Part shown: positions 34,966 through 43,047 of the stretch, one piece after another
Position numbering within the stretch: the stretch's first letter is position 1
How the letters are laid out: each line of letters starts with the position of its first letter
Assembly: GCF_036906915.1 (NCBI RefSeq)
Contig: NZ_JBAKHX010000001.1
Coordinates: forward strand, 124,001 to 188,000
Reading direction: 5' to 3'
From: Phytohabitans sp036906915
Lineage (GTDB): Bacteria > Actinomycetota > Actinomycetes > Mycobacteriales > Micromonosporaceae
DNA length: 64,000 nt
Notes under the pieces: generated by a model
Seen by the model: only the letters and a program-made list of their open reading frames with translations
The model's database searches: none
Told to the model about the DNA's origin: nothing
Made by a program: the position numbers and the translations under genes

Positions 34966-36080
34966 CCGACCAACCTACCGGAGCGGGCGACCACCCGCCC
35001 CCGCTTGAGGACCAGCTCACGCGGCGGCCGGGTGACGACGGCCTCGGCGGGTGTGCGGGCGTCGACGACGACCAGGTCCGCCGGCGCGCCGGGCCGCAGC
35101 CCGTACCCGGGCAGCCCCAGCAGTGCCGCGCCGCCGTACGTGGCCGCCTCCAGTGCCAGCTCGATGTCCTCGTCGCGGCGGAAGGTGTTGCGATAGGCGA
35201 GGTGCATGGCCCGTTCCAGCATGTCGCCGCTGCCGTACGGGCCCCACAGGTCGCGGATGCCGTCGTGTCCACACGCGACGGTGACCCCGGCGGCGGCCAG
35301 CAGGTCGGCGACGCGTTGCTGGGTGGCGCCGTCGGCCTGGCCGAGCCCGTACGCGTGGCTGACCGCGACGCGGCCGCCGAGCCCGGTGGCGACGGTGCGC
35401 TCGGCGATGAGCTCGAGCTGCCAGATGCCGAGCGTGCCGCCGTCGTGCAGGTGGATGTCGACGTCGGCGCCGTGCTCCTCGGCGAGCCCGAACACCACGT
35501 CGAGGTGGCGCACGGGGTCGCGGTCGAACCCGGCCGGGTCGAGGCCGCCGACGGTGGCCACACCGGCTTTGAGGGCCTGGTCGAGCAGGTCGGCGGTGCC
35601 GGGATTCGCGAGGATCCCGTACTGCGGAAAGGCGACCTGTCGCACGGTGATGGCCCCACCGAGCCGCTCGACGGCGGCGTTTACGGCGTCCACACCGGAC
35701 AGCCCGAGTGCCGGGTCGATGTCGGTGTGGCTGCGCACGTGCGTGGTGCCCGAAACCGCCATCCGCTCCAGCAGCGCGGTGATCCGGTCGATGTCGGGCA
35801 CGCCGACCTCGCCGCGGCGGCGGCGCTCGGTGGCGATCCGGTCGCTCAGCGCGTCGCCTGCCGTGTGCGGCACCCACGGACCGCCGTAGAGCGTCTTGTC
35901 GAGGTGGCAATGCGACTCGACGAGCCCGGGCAGCACCAGCCGCCCGGACACGTCGAGCACGTCGGCGTCCGGCACGTCGACCCGCCGTTCGATCCGCTCG
36001 ATGACTCCCGCTCGGATCAGTACGTCCATCGGGCCGTCGCTGCCCCATGGCCGGCCGCCGCGCAGCACCACGTCGTCCAT
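34962..36080 (-). CDS. Amidohydrolase-superfamily deaminase (cytosine-deaminase-like)
   Basis: A 372-residue metal-dependent hydrolase. The metal-binding pattern is complete: ESHCHLDKTLYGGPW (about residues 56-70), the histidine in DVDIHLHDGG, SHAYGLGQ, and the aspartate in ACGHDGIRDLWGPYG. These match the cytosine deaminase/isoguanine deaminase branch (HxHLDK). The substrate is probably a heterocycle, which does not fit xylan breakdown, yet it is translationally coupled to GH67. A purine-rich ribosome site precedes the ATG at 36080. The gene pair may be accidental or may reflect an unrecognised substrate. Confidence 0.9.
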   Translation of the reverse strand: MDDVVLRGGRPWGSDGPMDVLIRAGVIERIERRVDVPDADVLDVSGRLVLPGLVESHCHLDKTLYGGPWVPHTAGDALSDRIATERRRRGEVGVPDIDRITALLERMAVSGTTHVRSHTDIDPALGLSGVDAVNAAVERLGGAITVRQVAFPQYGILANPGTADLLDQALKAGVATVGGLDPAGFDRDPVRHLDVVFGLAEEHGADVDIHLHDGGTLGIWQLELIAERTVATGLGGRVAVSHAYGLGQADGATQQRVADLLAAAGVTVACGHDGIRDLWGPYGSGDMLERAMHLAYRNTFRRDEDIELALEAATYGGAALLGLPGYGLRPGAPADLVVVDARTPAEAVVTRPPRELVLKRGRVVARSGRLVG

Positions 36081-36126
36081 GCCCTGCCCCTCCCCCGGGT
36101 CGGTGCGTCGCCGGGGGCGGACGGGG

Positions 36127-38223
36127 TCAGGTGGTGCTGCCGGTGACGTTGCCGCCGGACTTGGTGACGTAGTAGGTGAGGGTCGTGCCGCTCCAGAAGT
36201 GGAACGTCAGCGTGACCCGCGCCCCGTCGTTGACCTCGGCGAAGAAAGCGGATGTCAGTGTAATCGTGTTGGCGGTGTAGTTGGGAGCGAACGCGACGTC
36301 GAACTCCTTGAAGGAGGTCCAGTTGTGCGGGCCGGCGTTGCTGCCGTCGGCGTACTTGGCCTCCATCGTGGCGAGCTGGTCGCCGCGGAACTGTGCCGGC
36401 ACCGCGAACGAGCTCGTCGTGCCGCTGGCATTGGACAGCACCGGCGGGTCGTACGTGATGATGCTGATCCGCCACGGCACGCCCTGTGAGAAGTGGGCCT
36501 GGAGGTTCGTGTTGACGCCGTACGCTCGGTCGCCGACGAGCCGGGTTACCGCCGAGGCGGTCAGCGTGAGCTGGCTGCCGGACACCGTGTAGTCGGTGCC
36601 GTTGGCCAGGTTGGTGCTGCCCTGGCTCAGCCGCTGGAAGGTCGTGCCGTTCAGGTTGAGCGTCAGCGACTTGCTGGTGATCGAGCCGGTGCGTGGCACG
36701 TACACCTGGTCGCTGGACGCGGTGCCGGAGCGGGTGGTCCAGCTCGACTTGATCTGCGCGATCAGCTCCGGGTCGCTCCATTGGAACGAGGTGCGGCCGA
36801 AGTGCTGGCCGTTGTCCCACAGCATGGTGGTGAGCTGCCTGCTGCGCGCGTAGTAGCCGAAGAACTCGAAGAACTTCAGCTTCTCGCCCTGCTCGATGGT
36901 GCCGGTGTGGCGGTCGAAGCCGAGCAGCCCGTACTCGCCGATGATGACGGGGATGTTGCGCGAGACGAACGCGTTGTAGACGCGGTCGAAGGCTCCGGTC
37001 AGGTCACTTTGGACGGTGGAGTCGAAGCGGGTGCCGCCTGCGACGTTGACGCTGAACGGCCAGTAGCCGTAGTAGTGCACGGTCGCGATGAGGTTCGGGT
37101 CGTTGGTCGAGGTGAACCACGAGAGGGCGGGATCGACCCGCGCCGCGTCGGCGGAGGTGTGCAGGGTCGGGATCACCAGCAGGCGCGAGGCGTTTCCGCC
37201 GCCGGACTGGCGCACGATGCTGCGGAACGACGTGTTCAGCTCGTTGAGAAGCGTGATGCTCTGCGCCTCGTCGGACGCGCCGGTGAACTGCGGTTCGTTC
37301 ACGCTCTCGAACACGAGGCGGGAGGACGAGTCACGGAACGCGGCGGCGAGCTGTGTCCACAGTGCGTTGTACCGGTTGAGCACGTTGGTGCGGTCGGTGG
37401 GCATCGTGTTGATCCACTGCCACGAGTCGTGGTGAATGTTGATCATCACGTAAAACCCGTCGGCGAGTGCCCAGTTCACGACCTCTTTGACCCGGTTGAG
37501 CCAGGCGGCGTCGATGGTGTAGCTCGGGGCGGCGCCGTGGTGGTTGCTCCAGGTCACCGGAATGCGGACGCTCTTGAAGCCTTGGGCGCGGATGTTGTCC
37601 AGCAGCGCCTCGGTGACCCGCGGGTTGCCCCACGCGGTCTCGTCGGCGCCGACCGCATCGAGCGAGTTGCCAAGGTTCCAACCGGGCTGCATGGCGGCGA
37701 CGGCGGCCATCGCGTTACCCGCCGGCGGCGGAGTGGTGGGCGGGGCCGACGTGGGTGGCGTGGATGTGGGTGGCGCACTGGTGGGGGTCCCGCCGACGTT
37801 TCCGGTACACGCCACACCGTTGAGCGTGAACGACGTCGGCGCAGTGTTGGTGCCCGACCACGCCCCGTTGAACCCGAACGAGACCGTGCCGTTCGTGGCG
37901 ATCGTGGCGTTGTAGCCGGCGTTCACAGCGGTGGCCTGGCTGCCGGACATGGTCACCGTGGCGTTCCACGCCTGGGTCACCCGCTGCCCCGACGGGAACG
38001 TCCACACCAGACTCCACCCGTTGATCCGGTCACCGAGGTTGGTGATGGCGACGTTTCCGTTGAAGCCGCCTGGCCACTGGCTGGCGGTGGAGTACGCCAC
38101 CCGGCAGCCGGCAGCCGCCTGGGCGTTGACCGCGACCGTGATACCGAGGCCGACGAGCAACGCCGTGACCGCGCCGGTGATCACCCCAACGCGGCGCAAG
38201 CGACCGATCCGCGAGCCAGCCAT
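36127..38223 (-). CDS. Secreted GH5 endoglucanase with CBM2, X2 and CBM46 modules
   Basis: A 698-residue secreted cellulase or xyloglucanase. Signal peptide about 1-36 (AVNAQA cleavage region); CBM2 about 38-140 with its cysteine pair (C40 and C139); Pro/Thr linker 145-170; GH5 catalytic domain about 171-495 with acid/base Glu310 (ESVNEPQF) and nucleophile Glu430 (IIGEYGLLG); CBM_X2 Ig-like module about 505-598; CBM46-like module about 600-698 (HNWTSFKEFDVAFAP). The GH5-X2-CBM46 order is known from subfamily GH5_4 enzymes that cleave cellulose, xyloglucan and mixed glucans. A GGAGGG site precedes the ATG at 38223. It is the extracellular depolymerase of the island. Confidence 0.95.
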   Translation of the reverse strand: MAGSRIGRLRRVGVITGAVTALLVGLGITVAVNAQAAAGCRVAYSTASQWPGGFNGNVAITNLGDRINGWSLVWTFPSGQRVTQAWNATVTMSGSQATAVNAGYNATIATNGTVSFGFNGAWSGTNTAPTSFTLNGVACTGNVGGTPTSAPPTSTPPTSAPPTTPPPAGNAMAAVAAMQPGWNLGNSLDAVGADETAWGNPRVTEALLDNIRAQGFKSVRIPVTWSNHHGAAPSYTIDAAWLNRVKEVVNWALADGFYVMINIHHDSWQWINTMPTDRTNVLNRYNALWTQLAAAFRDSSSRLVFESVNEPQFTGASDEAQSITLLNELNTSFRSIVRQSGGGNASRLLVIPTLHTSADAARVDPALSWFTSTNDPNLIATVHYYGYWPFSVNVAGGTRFDSTVQSDLTGAFDRVYNAFVSRNIPVIIGEYGLLGFDRHTGTIEQGEKLKFFEFFGYYARSRQLTTMLWDNGQHFGRTSFQWSDPELIAQIKSSWTTRSGTASSDQVYVPRTGSITSKSLTLNLNGTTFQRLSQGSTNLANGTDYTVSGSQLTLTASAVTRLVGDRAYGVNTNLQAHFSQGVPWRISIITYDPPVLSNASGTTSSFAVPAQFRGDQLATMEAKYADGSNAGPHNWTSFKEFDVAFAPNYTANTITLTSAFFAEVNDGARVTLTFHFWSGTTLTYYVTKSGGNVTGSTT

Positions 38224-38257
38224 GACGCTCCCTCCAACACATGCCACCGGGCACGCA

Positions 38258-38286
38258 GATTAAGTCGGGGCGTCAAACTTTGTCAA
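38258..38286 (-). promoter_or_regulatory. Promoter of the GH5 endoglucanase gene
   Basis: Read leftward: -35 TTGACA (38286-38281), 17-base spacer, -10 TTAATC (38263-38258). The predicted start point lies about 28 bases before the ATG at 38223. No palindromic operator is obvious in this interval. Confidence 0.6.
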
Positions 38287-38289
38287 TCG

Positions 38290-38877
38290 TCAGCTGCCGA
38301 TATGGTTATCCTCCAGCGCGCGCAACAGATCGATCACCCGGCGCAGCGCGGTGCGTACCCGGACGACCCACTCGTCGTCGCCGAGCAGGATCACGGCCTC
38401 GCCGCCGAGGAACGCCAGGCCCACCAGACCGGCCAGATCCGCCGGGGAGAACGGGCCGAGAGACCCGAAGCGGGCCTCCGCCTCCAGGGCCACCTCTTCG
38501 AGTACCTCGAACCAGCCCCGCATCATCGACAGCACCTGCTGCGCCACCTCGGTGTCCGACCAGCCCGCCGCGATCATCTCCTGGAGCACCCGCACGTACC
38601 CGGACGCCAGGTCGTCCTCGAGAAAGTCGCACGCCTGCTCGTACCGCTTCCACAGCGGCTCCGACGCCGCGTACATCTCCCGCTGGCGCCCGACGAGCAG
38701 TTGGTTCTCGTGGTCGAGCAGTGCGAGCACCAGGCCGCGCTTGCCCCCGAAGTGGTAGTGGATCTGACTGAGCGGCATCCCGGCCTTGTCGGCGACCTTG
38801 CGGGTGGACAGACGGGCGTACCCGTCGGCGAGCAGGCACGCCCGCGCGGCCTCCATGATCCGTACCGCTGTCGTCAT
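38290..38877 (-). CDS. TetR-family repressor
   Basis: A 195-residue repressor. The HTH occupies residues 22-45 (STRKVADKAGMPLSQIHYHFGGKRGLV), and the all-helical C-terminal domain binds an unknown ligand. It diverges from the methyltransferase gene across two identical 18-base operators at 38893 and 38929, so it most likely represses that gene and itself. The start at 38877 follows a GAGGGAGT-like ribosome site. The short tail end lies next to the promoter of the endoglucanase gene without evident functional link. Confidence 0.93.
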   Translation of the reverse strand: MTTAVRIMEAARACLLADGYARLSTRKVADKAGMPLSQIHYHFGGKRGLVLALLDHENQLLVGRQREMYAASEPLWKRYEQACDFLEDDLASGYVRVLQEMIAAGWSDTEVAQQVLSMMRGWFEVLEEVALEAEARFGSLGPFSPADLAGLVGLAFLGGEAVILLGDDEWVVRVRTALRRVIDLLRALEDNHIGS

Positions 38878-38892
38878 CAGGACTCCCTCTTG

Positions 38893-38910
38893 TTCGGTCG
38901 GTCGACCGAA
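38893..38910. promoter_or_regulatory. TetR operator box 1
   Basis: TTCGGTCGGTCGACCGAA, identical to box 2. The outer arms TTCGGT and ACCGAA are complementary, as expected for a TetR dimer. It lies 16 bases upstream of the repressor start. Confidence 0.85.
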
Positions 38911-38928
38911 TGATAGCGTGCCGAGATA

Positions 38929-38946
38929 TTCGGTCGGTCGACCGAA
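38929..38946. promoter_or_regulatory. TetR operator box 2
   Basis: Exact second copy of the 18-base operator, centre-to-centre 36 bases from box 1 and 25 bases before the ATG of the methyltransferase gene. Two identical boxes allow cooperative or direction-specific repression. Confidence 0.85.
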
Positions 38947-38970
38947 CGATCATTGCCAAGGGGGACCGTC

Positions 38971-39726
38971 ATGGCACGGCGCATCCTGGTCCTGGGGTAC
39001 GGAACAGTCGCTTACCTGCTCTTTCTCCTCGTCTTCGCGTACACGATCGGTTTTCTCGCCGGGGTCGGCGTCCCGAAGGGCGTCGACGACGGCGACCGCG
39101 ACCCCGCCTGGGCAGCGGTCCTGGCCGACGGGGCGCTGCTGGCGCTCTTCGCGGCGCAGCACAGCGTGATGGCGCGGCCGTGGTTCAAGCGGCGCTGGAC
39201 GCGGATCGTGCCGGCCGCCGTCGAACGCAGCACGTATGTGCTGGCCGCGAGCCTGGTGGTGGCGCTGCTGCTGTGGCAGTGGCGACCGCTGCCGGAGACG
39301 ATCTGGTCGGTGGAGGCGGGCTGGGCGCGCGCCGGGCTGTGGACGCTGTACGCCGCCGGGTGGGCGGTCCTGGTGAGCAGTACGTTCCAGATCGGGCACT
39401 TTGACCTGTTTGGCCTCCGCCAGGCGCTCGCCCGCGCCCGCCACCGCGCGTACGCCGAGCCCGGATTCCGGCAGTCGCTGTTCTACCGGCTGGTGCGGCA
39501 CCCGATCATGGTCGGCTTTCTGGTCGCGTTCTGGGCGGCGCCCGACATGAGCGTCGGCCGGCTGCTGTTCGCCGCCATGGCGAGCGCCTACATCCTGGTC
39601 GCGGTCCGGTTCGAGGAACACGACCTGCGGCGCGAGCTCGGCGACCGGTACGCGCGGTACGCCGACGAGGTGCCGCGGTTCGTGCCGCGCATGCCCGACG
39701 CCATGGCGCAGCGCGGCGCACACTGA
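38971..39726 (+). CDS. MddA/NnrU-like integral membrane methyltransferase
   Basis: A 251-residue protein with about five to six membrane helices. C-terminal motifs RLVRHPIMVGFLVAFWAAPDMSVG (about residues 174-197) and RFEEHDLRRELGDRYARYADEVPRFVP place it in the isoprenylcysteine-methyltransferase/NnrU superfamily. The N terminus (GYGTVAYLLFLLVFAYTIGF) and length match the methanethiol S-methyltransferase (MddA) type, which makes dimethyl sulfide. That specific activity is a suggestion from pattern memory. A GGGGGA site precedes the ATG at 38971. It is the likely target of the divergent TetR repressor and is followed 17 bases later by the fusion gene, so both may be co-regulated. Confidence 0.8.
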   Translation: MARRILVLGYGTVAYLLFLLVFAYTIGFLAGVGVPKGVDDGDRDPAWAAVLADGALLALFAAQHSVMARPWFKRRWTRIVPAAVERSTYVLAASLVVALLLWQWRPLPETIWSVEAGWARAGLWTLYAAGWAVLVSSTFQIGHFDLFGLRQALARARHRAYAEPGFRQSLFYRLVRHPIMVGFLVAFWAAPDMSVGRLLFAAMASAYILVAVRFEEHDLRRELGDRYARYADEVPRFVPRMPDAMAQRGAH

Positions 39727-39743
39727 AGGATCGGAGGCGAACC

Positions 39744-41888
39744 ATGCGGGCACGGCTGGCGGACAGCGAAGGCTTCGTCGAGCGCGGTGGAGTCAAGATT
39801 CACTACGAGGTACACGGCACCGGTGGGCCGACGATCCTCCTGATGCCCACATGGACGATCATCCACAAGGGCTTCTGGAAGGGGCAGGTGCCTTATCTGG
39901 CACGGCACTTCCGGGTGGTCACCTACGACGGGCCCGGCAACGGTCGCTCGGACCGCCCGCTCGACCCGGCCGCCTACGGGCAGGACGCCCAGGTGGCGTA
40001 CGCGCTGGCGGTGCTCGACGCCACGGGAACCGACCGCGCGGTGCTGGTGGCCCTGTCCATGGCGGCGAACTGGGCGCTCGACCTCGGCGCCAACCATCCG
40101 TCCAGAGTGCACGGCACCGTCCTCATCGGACCGTCGGTGGGCCTGGCACCGCCTTCCTCCGAGCGAGCCGCGCATATCGCGCTGAGCGGTCCCGCGCCCG
40201 ACGTCGAACGCTCACGGGTGCCGCACGTGCGGCCAGACCCGGCTGAGCACTGGGTCAAGTACAACCGCGAGTACTGGGAGAAGGAGCACGAGGACTTCCT
40301 CTGGTTCTTCCTGGGCCAGTGCTTCCCCGAGCCGCACTCCACCAAGCAGATCGAGGACGGCGTCTGCTGGGGCCTTTCCACGAATGGCCAGGTGCTCGTG
40401 GCCAATAGCAAGGCCCGGATGCCCGATGCGGACACTCTTTCCGACTGGTGCCGGCGGCTGGCCAGTCCCGTACTGCTCATCCACGGCGACGACGACCGGA
40501 TCAGCCCGCTGCGGCGCAGCGAGATCCTGCGCGAGCTGACCGGCGGCGAACTCGTCACGCTCGCCGGCGCCGGGCACGTGCCGCTCGCCCGCGACCCGGT
40601 ACGCGTCAACCTGCTGATCGGCGAGTTCGCCGCGCGGTTCCGGACAGCCGCTCCGCCGCCACGCACGTGGATCCGCGGACGGCACCGGCCCAAGCGGGTG
40701 CTCTATCTGAGCTCGCCGATCGGGCTCGGCCACGCCCGGCGCGACATCGCCATCGCCGCGGCCCTGCGCACCCACCACCCCGACGTGCGGATCGACTGGC
40801 TGGCACAGCACCCCGTCACCCACGTGCTCGAACGGGCCGGCGAACACGTCCACCCGGCCAGCGCCTGGCTCGCCAACGAGTCCGCCCACATCGAAGCCGA
40901 GGCCGGCGAGCACGACCTGCACTGCTTCGAGGCGTTGCGGCGCATGGACGAGGTGCTGCTGTCGAACTTCATGGTGTTCCACGACGCGGTACGCGAGACC
41001 CCGTACGACCTGGTGGTGGGCGACGAGGCGTGGGACGTCGACCACTTCCTGCACGAAAACCCTGAGCTGAAGCGCTTCGCGTACGCGTGGTTCACCGACT
41101 TCGTCGGCTACCTGCCGATGCCCGACGGCGGCGAGCGGGAAAGCCTCGTGACCGCCGACTACAACGCTGAGATGATCGAGCACATCGCCCGGTACCCGCG
41201 GGTGCGTGACCGGGCCATCTTCGTCGGCGACCCGGATGATGTGGTTGGCGACGCGTTCGGCCCCGGCCTGCCGCGGATCCGCGACTGGACCGAGCAGCAC
41301 TACGACTTCGCCGGCTACGTAACGGGTTTCGACCCTGCCGGCGTCGCCGACCGCGCGGCGTTGCGCGCCGATTTGGGGTACGCGCCGGACGAGCGGGTCT
41401 GCGTCGTGACGGTCGGTGGCTCGGGCGTCGGCGAACACCTGCTGCGACGCGTGGTGGGTTCGTTCGACGCGGCCGCCGCGCGCGTGCCCGGCCTGCGAAT
41501 GGTGGTCGTCACCGGCCCGCGCATCGACCCGTCGTCCTTCCGTCCCGCCGAACGCTTGGAGATCCGGCCTTTCGTGCCTGACCTGCACCGCCACCTCGCG
41601 GCCAGCGACCTCGCCATCGTCCAGGGTGGACTCACCACCTGCATGGAGCTGACCGCTGCCGGCAGGCCGTTCATCTACGTTCCGCTGCGGCACCATTTCG
41701 AGCAGCAGATCCACGTCGCGCATCGGCTGCGCCGGCACGGCGCCGGCCGCCGCCTCGACTACGACGACATCGACCCTGACACGCTCGCCGACGCCATCGC
41801 CACCGAGATCGGGCGGGAGGTGAGATACCGGACCGTCGACGGCGGTGGCGCCACACGGGCCGCGGGCCTGCTCGCCGACCTGTTGTGA
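39744..41888 (+). CDS. Two-domain fusion: alpha/beta hydrolase + GT1-type glycosyltransferase
   Basis: A 714-residue protein. Residues 10-300 form an alpha/beta hydrolase: oxyanion region GTGGPTILLMPTWT, nucleophile Ser105 in LVALSMAANW, acid in HGDDDR (about 250) and His278 in AGAGHVPL. A short basic linker (301-317) leads to a GT-B glycosyltransferase (318-714) opening RPKRVLYLSSPIGLGHARRD and ending with the donor-site pattern IVQGGLTTCMELTAAGRPFIYVPLRHHFEQQIHVAHRL. The frame is continuous, with no sign of a frameshift join. A GGAGG site precedes the ATG at 39744. Substrates are unknown; the combination suggests sequential hydrolysis and glycosylation of one small molecule or lipid. Confidence 0.85.
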   Translation: MRARLADSEGFVERGGVKIHYEVHGTGGPTILLMPTWTIIHKGFWKGQVPYLARHFRVVTYDGPGNGRSDRPLDPAAYGQDAQVAYALAVLDATGTDRAVLVALSMAANWALDLGANHPSRVHGTVLIGPSVGLAPPSSERAAHIALSGPAPDVERSRVPHVRPDPAEHWVKYNREYWEKEHEDFLWFFLGQCFPEPHSTKQIEDGVCWGLSTNGQVLVANSKARMPDADTLSDWCRRLASPVLLIHGDDDRISPLRRSEILRELTGGELVTLAGAGHVPLARDPVRVNLLIGEFAARFRTAAPPPRTWIRGRHRPKRVLYLSSPIGLGHARRDIAIAAALRTHHPDVRIDWLAQHPVTHVLERAGEHVHPASAWLANESAHIEAEAGEHDLHCFEALRRMDEVLLSNFMVFHDAVRETPYDLVVGDEAWDVDHFLHENPELKRFAYAWFTDFVGYLPMPDGGERESLVTADYNAEMIEHIARYPRVRDRAIFVGDPDDVVGDAFGPGLPRIRDWTEQHYDFAGYVTGFDPAGVADRAALRADLGYAPDERVCVVTVGGSGVGEHLLRRVVGSFDAAAARVPGLRMVVVTGPRIDPSSFRPAERLEIRPFVPDLHRHLAASDLAIVQGGLTTCMELTAAGRPFIYVPLRHHFEQQIHVAHRLRRHGAGRRLDYDDIDPDTLADAIATEIGREVRYRTVDGGGATRAAGLLADLL

Positions 41889-41927
41889 TCCGGATTAGCT
41901 CAGCGACCGGTCGGGTACGGGAGCGGC

Positions 41928-42116
41928 ATGGATGACCGGACACAGCGGCGCGCCGACCACCTGCTCCCCGAGGAACAGGCGGCCGGCAGCGACGACGCCG
42001 AAGCGCAGGCCGAGGCGATCCTCGACGACTCGGACGCCCGAGAGGCGTACGCCGAGACCTCACCGGACCTGCGCATCGACCACCGGCGGTCCGCCGCGGA
42101 CCCGATCCCTGAGTGA
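41928..42116 (+). CDS. Small conserved acidic hypothetical protein
   Basis: A 62-residue protein rich in Asp, Glu, Ala and Arg (HLLPEEQAAGSDDAEAQAEA, then ILDDSDAREAYAETSPDLRI). Similar short acidic proteins with a DxDAR core occur singly across actinobacteria without known role. GGGAGCGG lies about 6 bases before the ATG. It probably lacks a stable fold on its own. It sits between the fusion gene and a convergent small gene. Confidence 0.65.
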   Translation: MDDRTQRRADHLLPEEQAAGSDDAEAQAEAILDDSDAREAYAETSPDLRIDHRRSAADPIPE

Positions 42117-42120
42117 CTGG

Positions 42121-42354
42121 TCAGCTGGCTAGGCGTGAGCGCAGGAGCTGCTTGCCCTTTTCGGCGCCCTTCCGGCTCTCTTCCTGGGCTCGCCGGAAGA
42201 AGTCGGCCAGCTCGGTGTCGCCGTCTCGCTCGGCGTCCTGGATGTAGGTCTCCAGGCGCAGCGCGTTGTCCAGGCAGGCCTCGGTGAACCAGATGATGTT
42301 GTAGTCCTTGTCCTTCGTGCCGGTGACCTGACCGGTCTCCTGGGTACCCGTCAT
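42121..42354 (-). CDS. Small helical hypothetical protein
   Basis: A 77-residue soluble protein: a flexible Thr/Gly N terminus (1-15), then DKDYNIIWFTEACLDNALRL and a charged helix ending in KGKQLLRSRLAS. I have no family name for it. The two-helix layout resembles small actinobacterial stress- or dormancy-associated proteins, but that is only an impression. A strong AAGGAGG site precedes the ATG at 42354 and defines the start. It is transcribed alone, facing the small acidic gene at 41928. Confidence 0.7.
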   Translation of the reverse strand: MTGTQETGQVTGTKDKDYNIIWFTEACLDNALRLETYIQDAERDGDTELADFFRRAQEESRKGAEKGKQLLRSRLAS

Positions 42355-42407
42355 CGTGTCCTCCTTGATAGGTCCGATGCAGATAGCACTACCCAGGTCC
42401 GCGTCGA

Positions 42408-42773
42408 TTAGTCGCGCGCGTCGAGTTGGCCGGCGAGGCGCGGCGGCGCCACCACCCGGTAAGCGTCTTCGCACAGCTCGGCCAGCTCCGCCCAGTCGAC
42501 CGGTCGGTCCAGCCGGATGCCCACCCAGCCGCGCCCACCCACGTACGGCGGCCGGAAGAACCGGTCCGGATCGCCCGCGACCAGCTCCTCCTGCCCGCCA
42601 GGTGGGGCGGCGCACCACAGGTGCGGGAAGTCATTCTGGTGGTGACCGTCGATCCACAGCGTCACGAACGCCTTCTTGTCGCGCACGAACCAGGTCGGTG
42701 CTCCGTGGCTGGGGCGCTCCGTCACCTCTGGGAACGCGAGGCAGATCCGTCGCAGTTCGGGCAAGGCGTCCAT
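42408..42773 (-). CDS. MmcQ/YjbR-family protein
   Basis: A 121-residue protein of the MmcQ/YjbR fold (CyaY-like alpha/beta). The pattern is clear: FPEVTERPSHGAPTWFVRDKKAFVTLW at 14-40, then FFRPPYVGGRGWVGIRLD and the C-terminal helix ELAELCEDAYRVVAPPRL. Family members bind DNA in structural studies, but their cellular role is unknown. It is a single gene; no operon partner is visible. Confidence 0.9.
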   Translation of the reverse strand: MDALPELRRICLAFPEVTERPSHGAPTWFVRDKKAFVTLWIDGHHQNDFPHLWCAAPPGGQEELVAGDPDRFFRPPYVGGRGWVGIRLDRPVDWAELAELCEDAYRVVAPPRLAGQLDARD

Positions 42774-43047
42774 GCGGACCGACCCTACTCTCCCCCATGC
42801 TCACTACTGTGATGTAACTGTCCGTGAGTCCCCATGATTCGGAGTGGCTCATGCCGCGAGCTGGAATAGTTCGGGGCTACCCGGTCAGGTATTTCTAAGC
42901 TTTTCCGGAAGCCCCTGTGACCTGCGATTTCGTTGTCTCGACAGGCCGCCGGATGGCCCCATTCCGTGATCCGCGTTGAACCAGCACCCGGTGGGCGCCG
43001 TACTCGCAATCAACCAAGGCATCGATGTCCAGCTACGAGGAGTGATG

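Noticed and set aside
36493..38913. 806-codon + strand frame opposite the GH5 gene and TetR gene
   Set aside because: It crosses two well-defined minus-strand genes and a promoter and shows only shadow composition.
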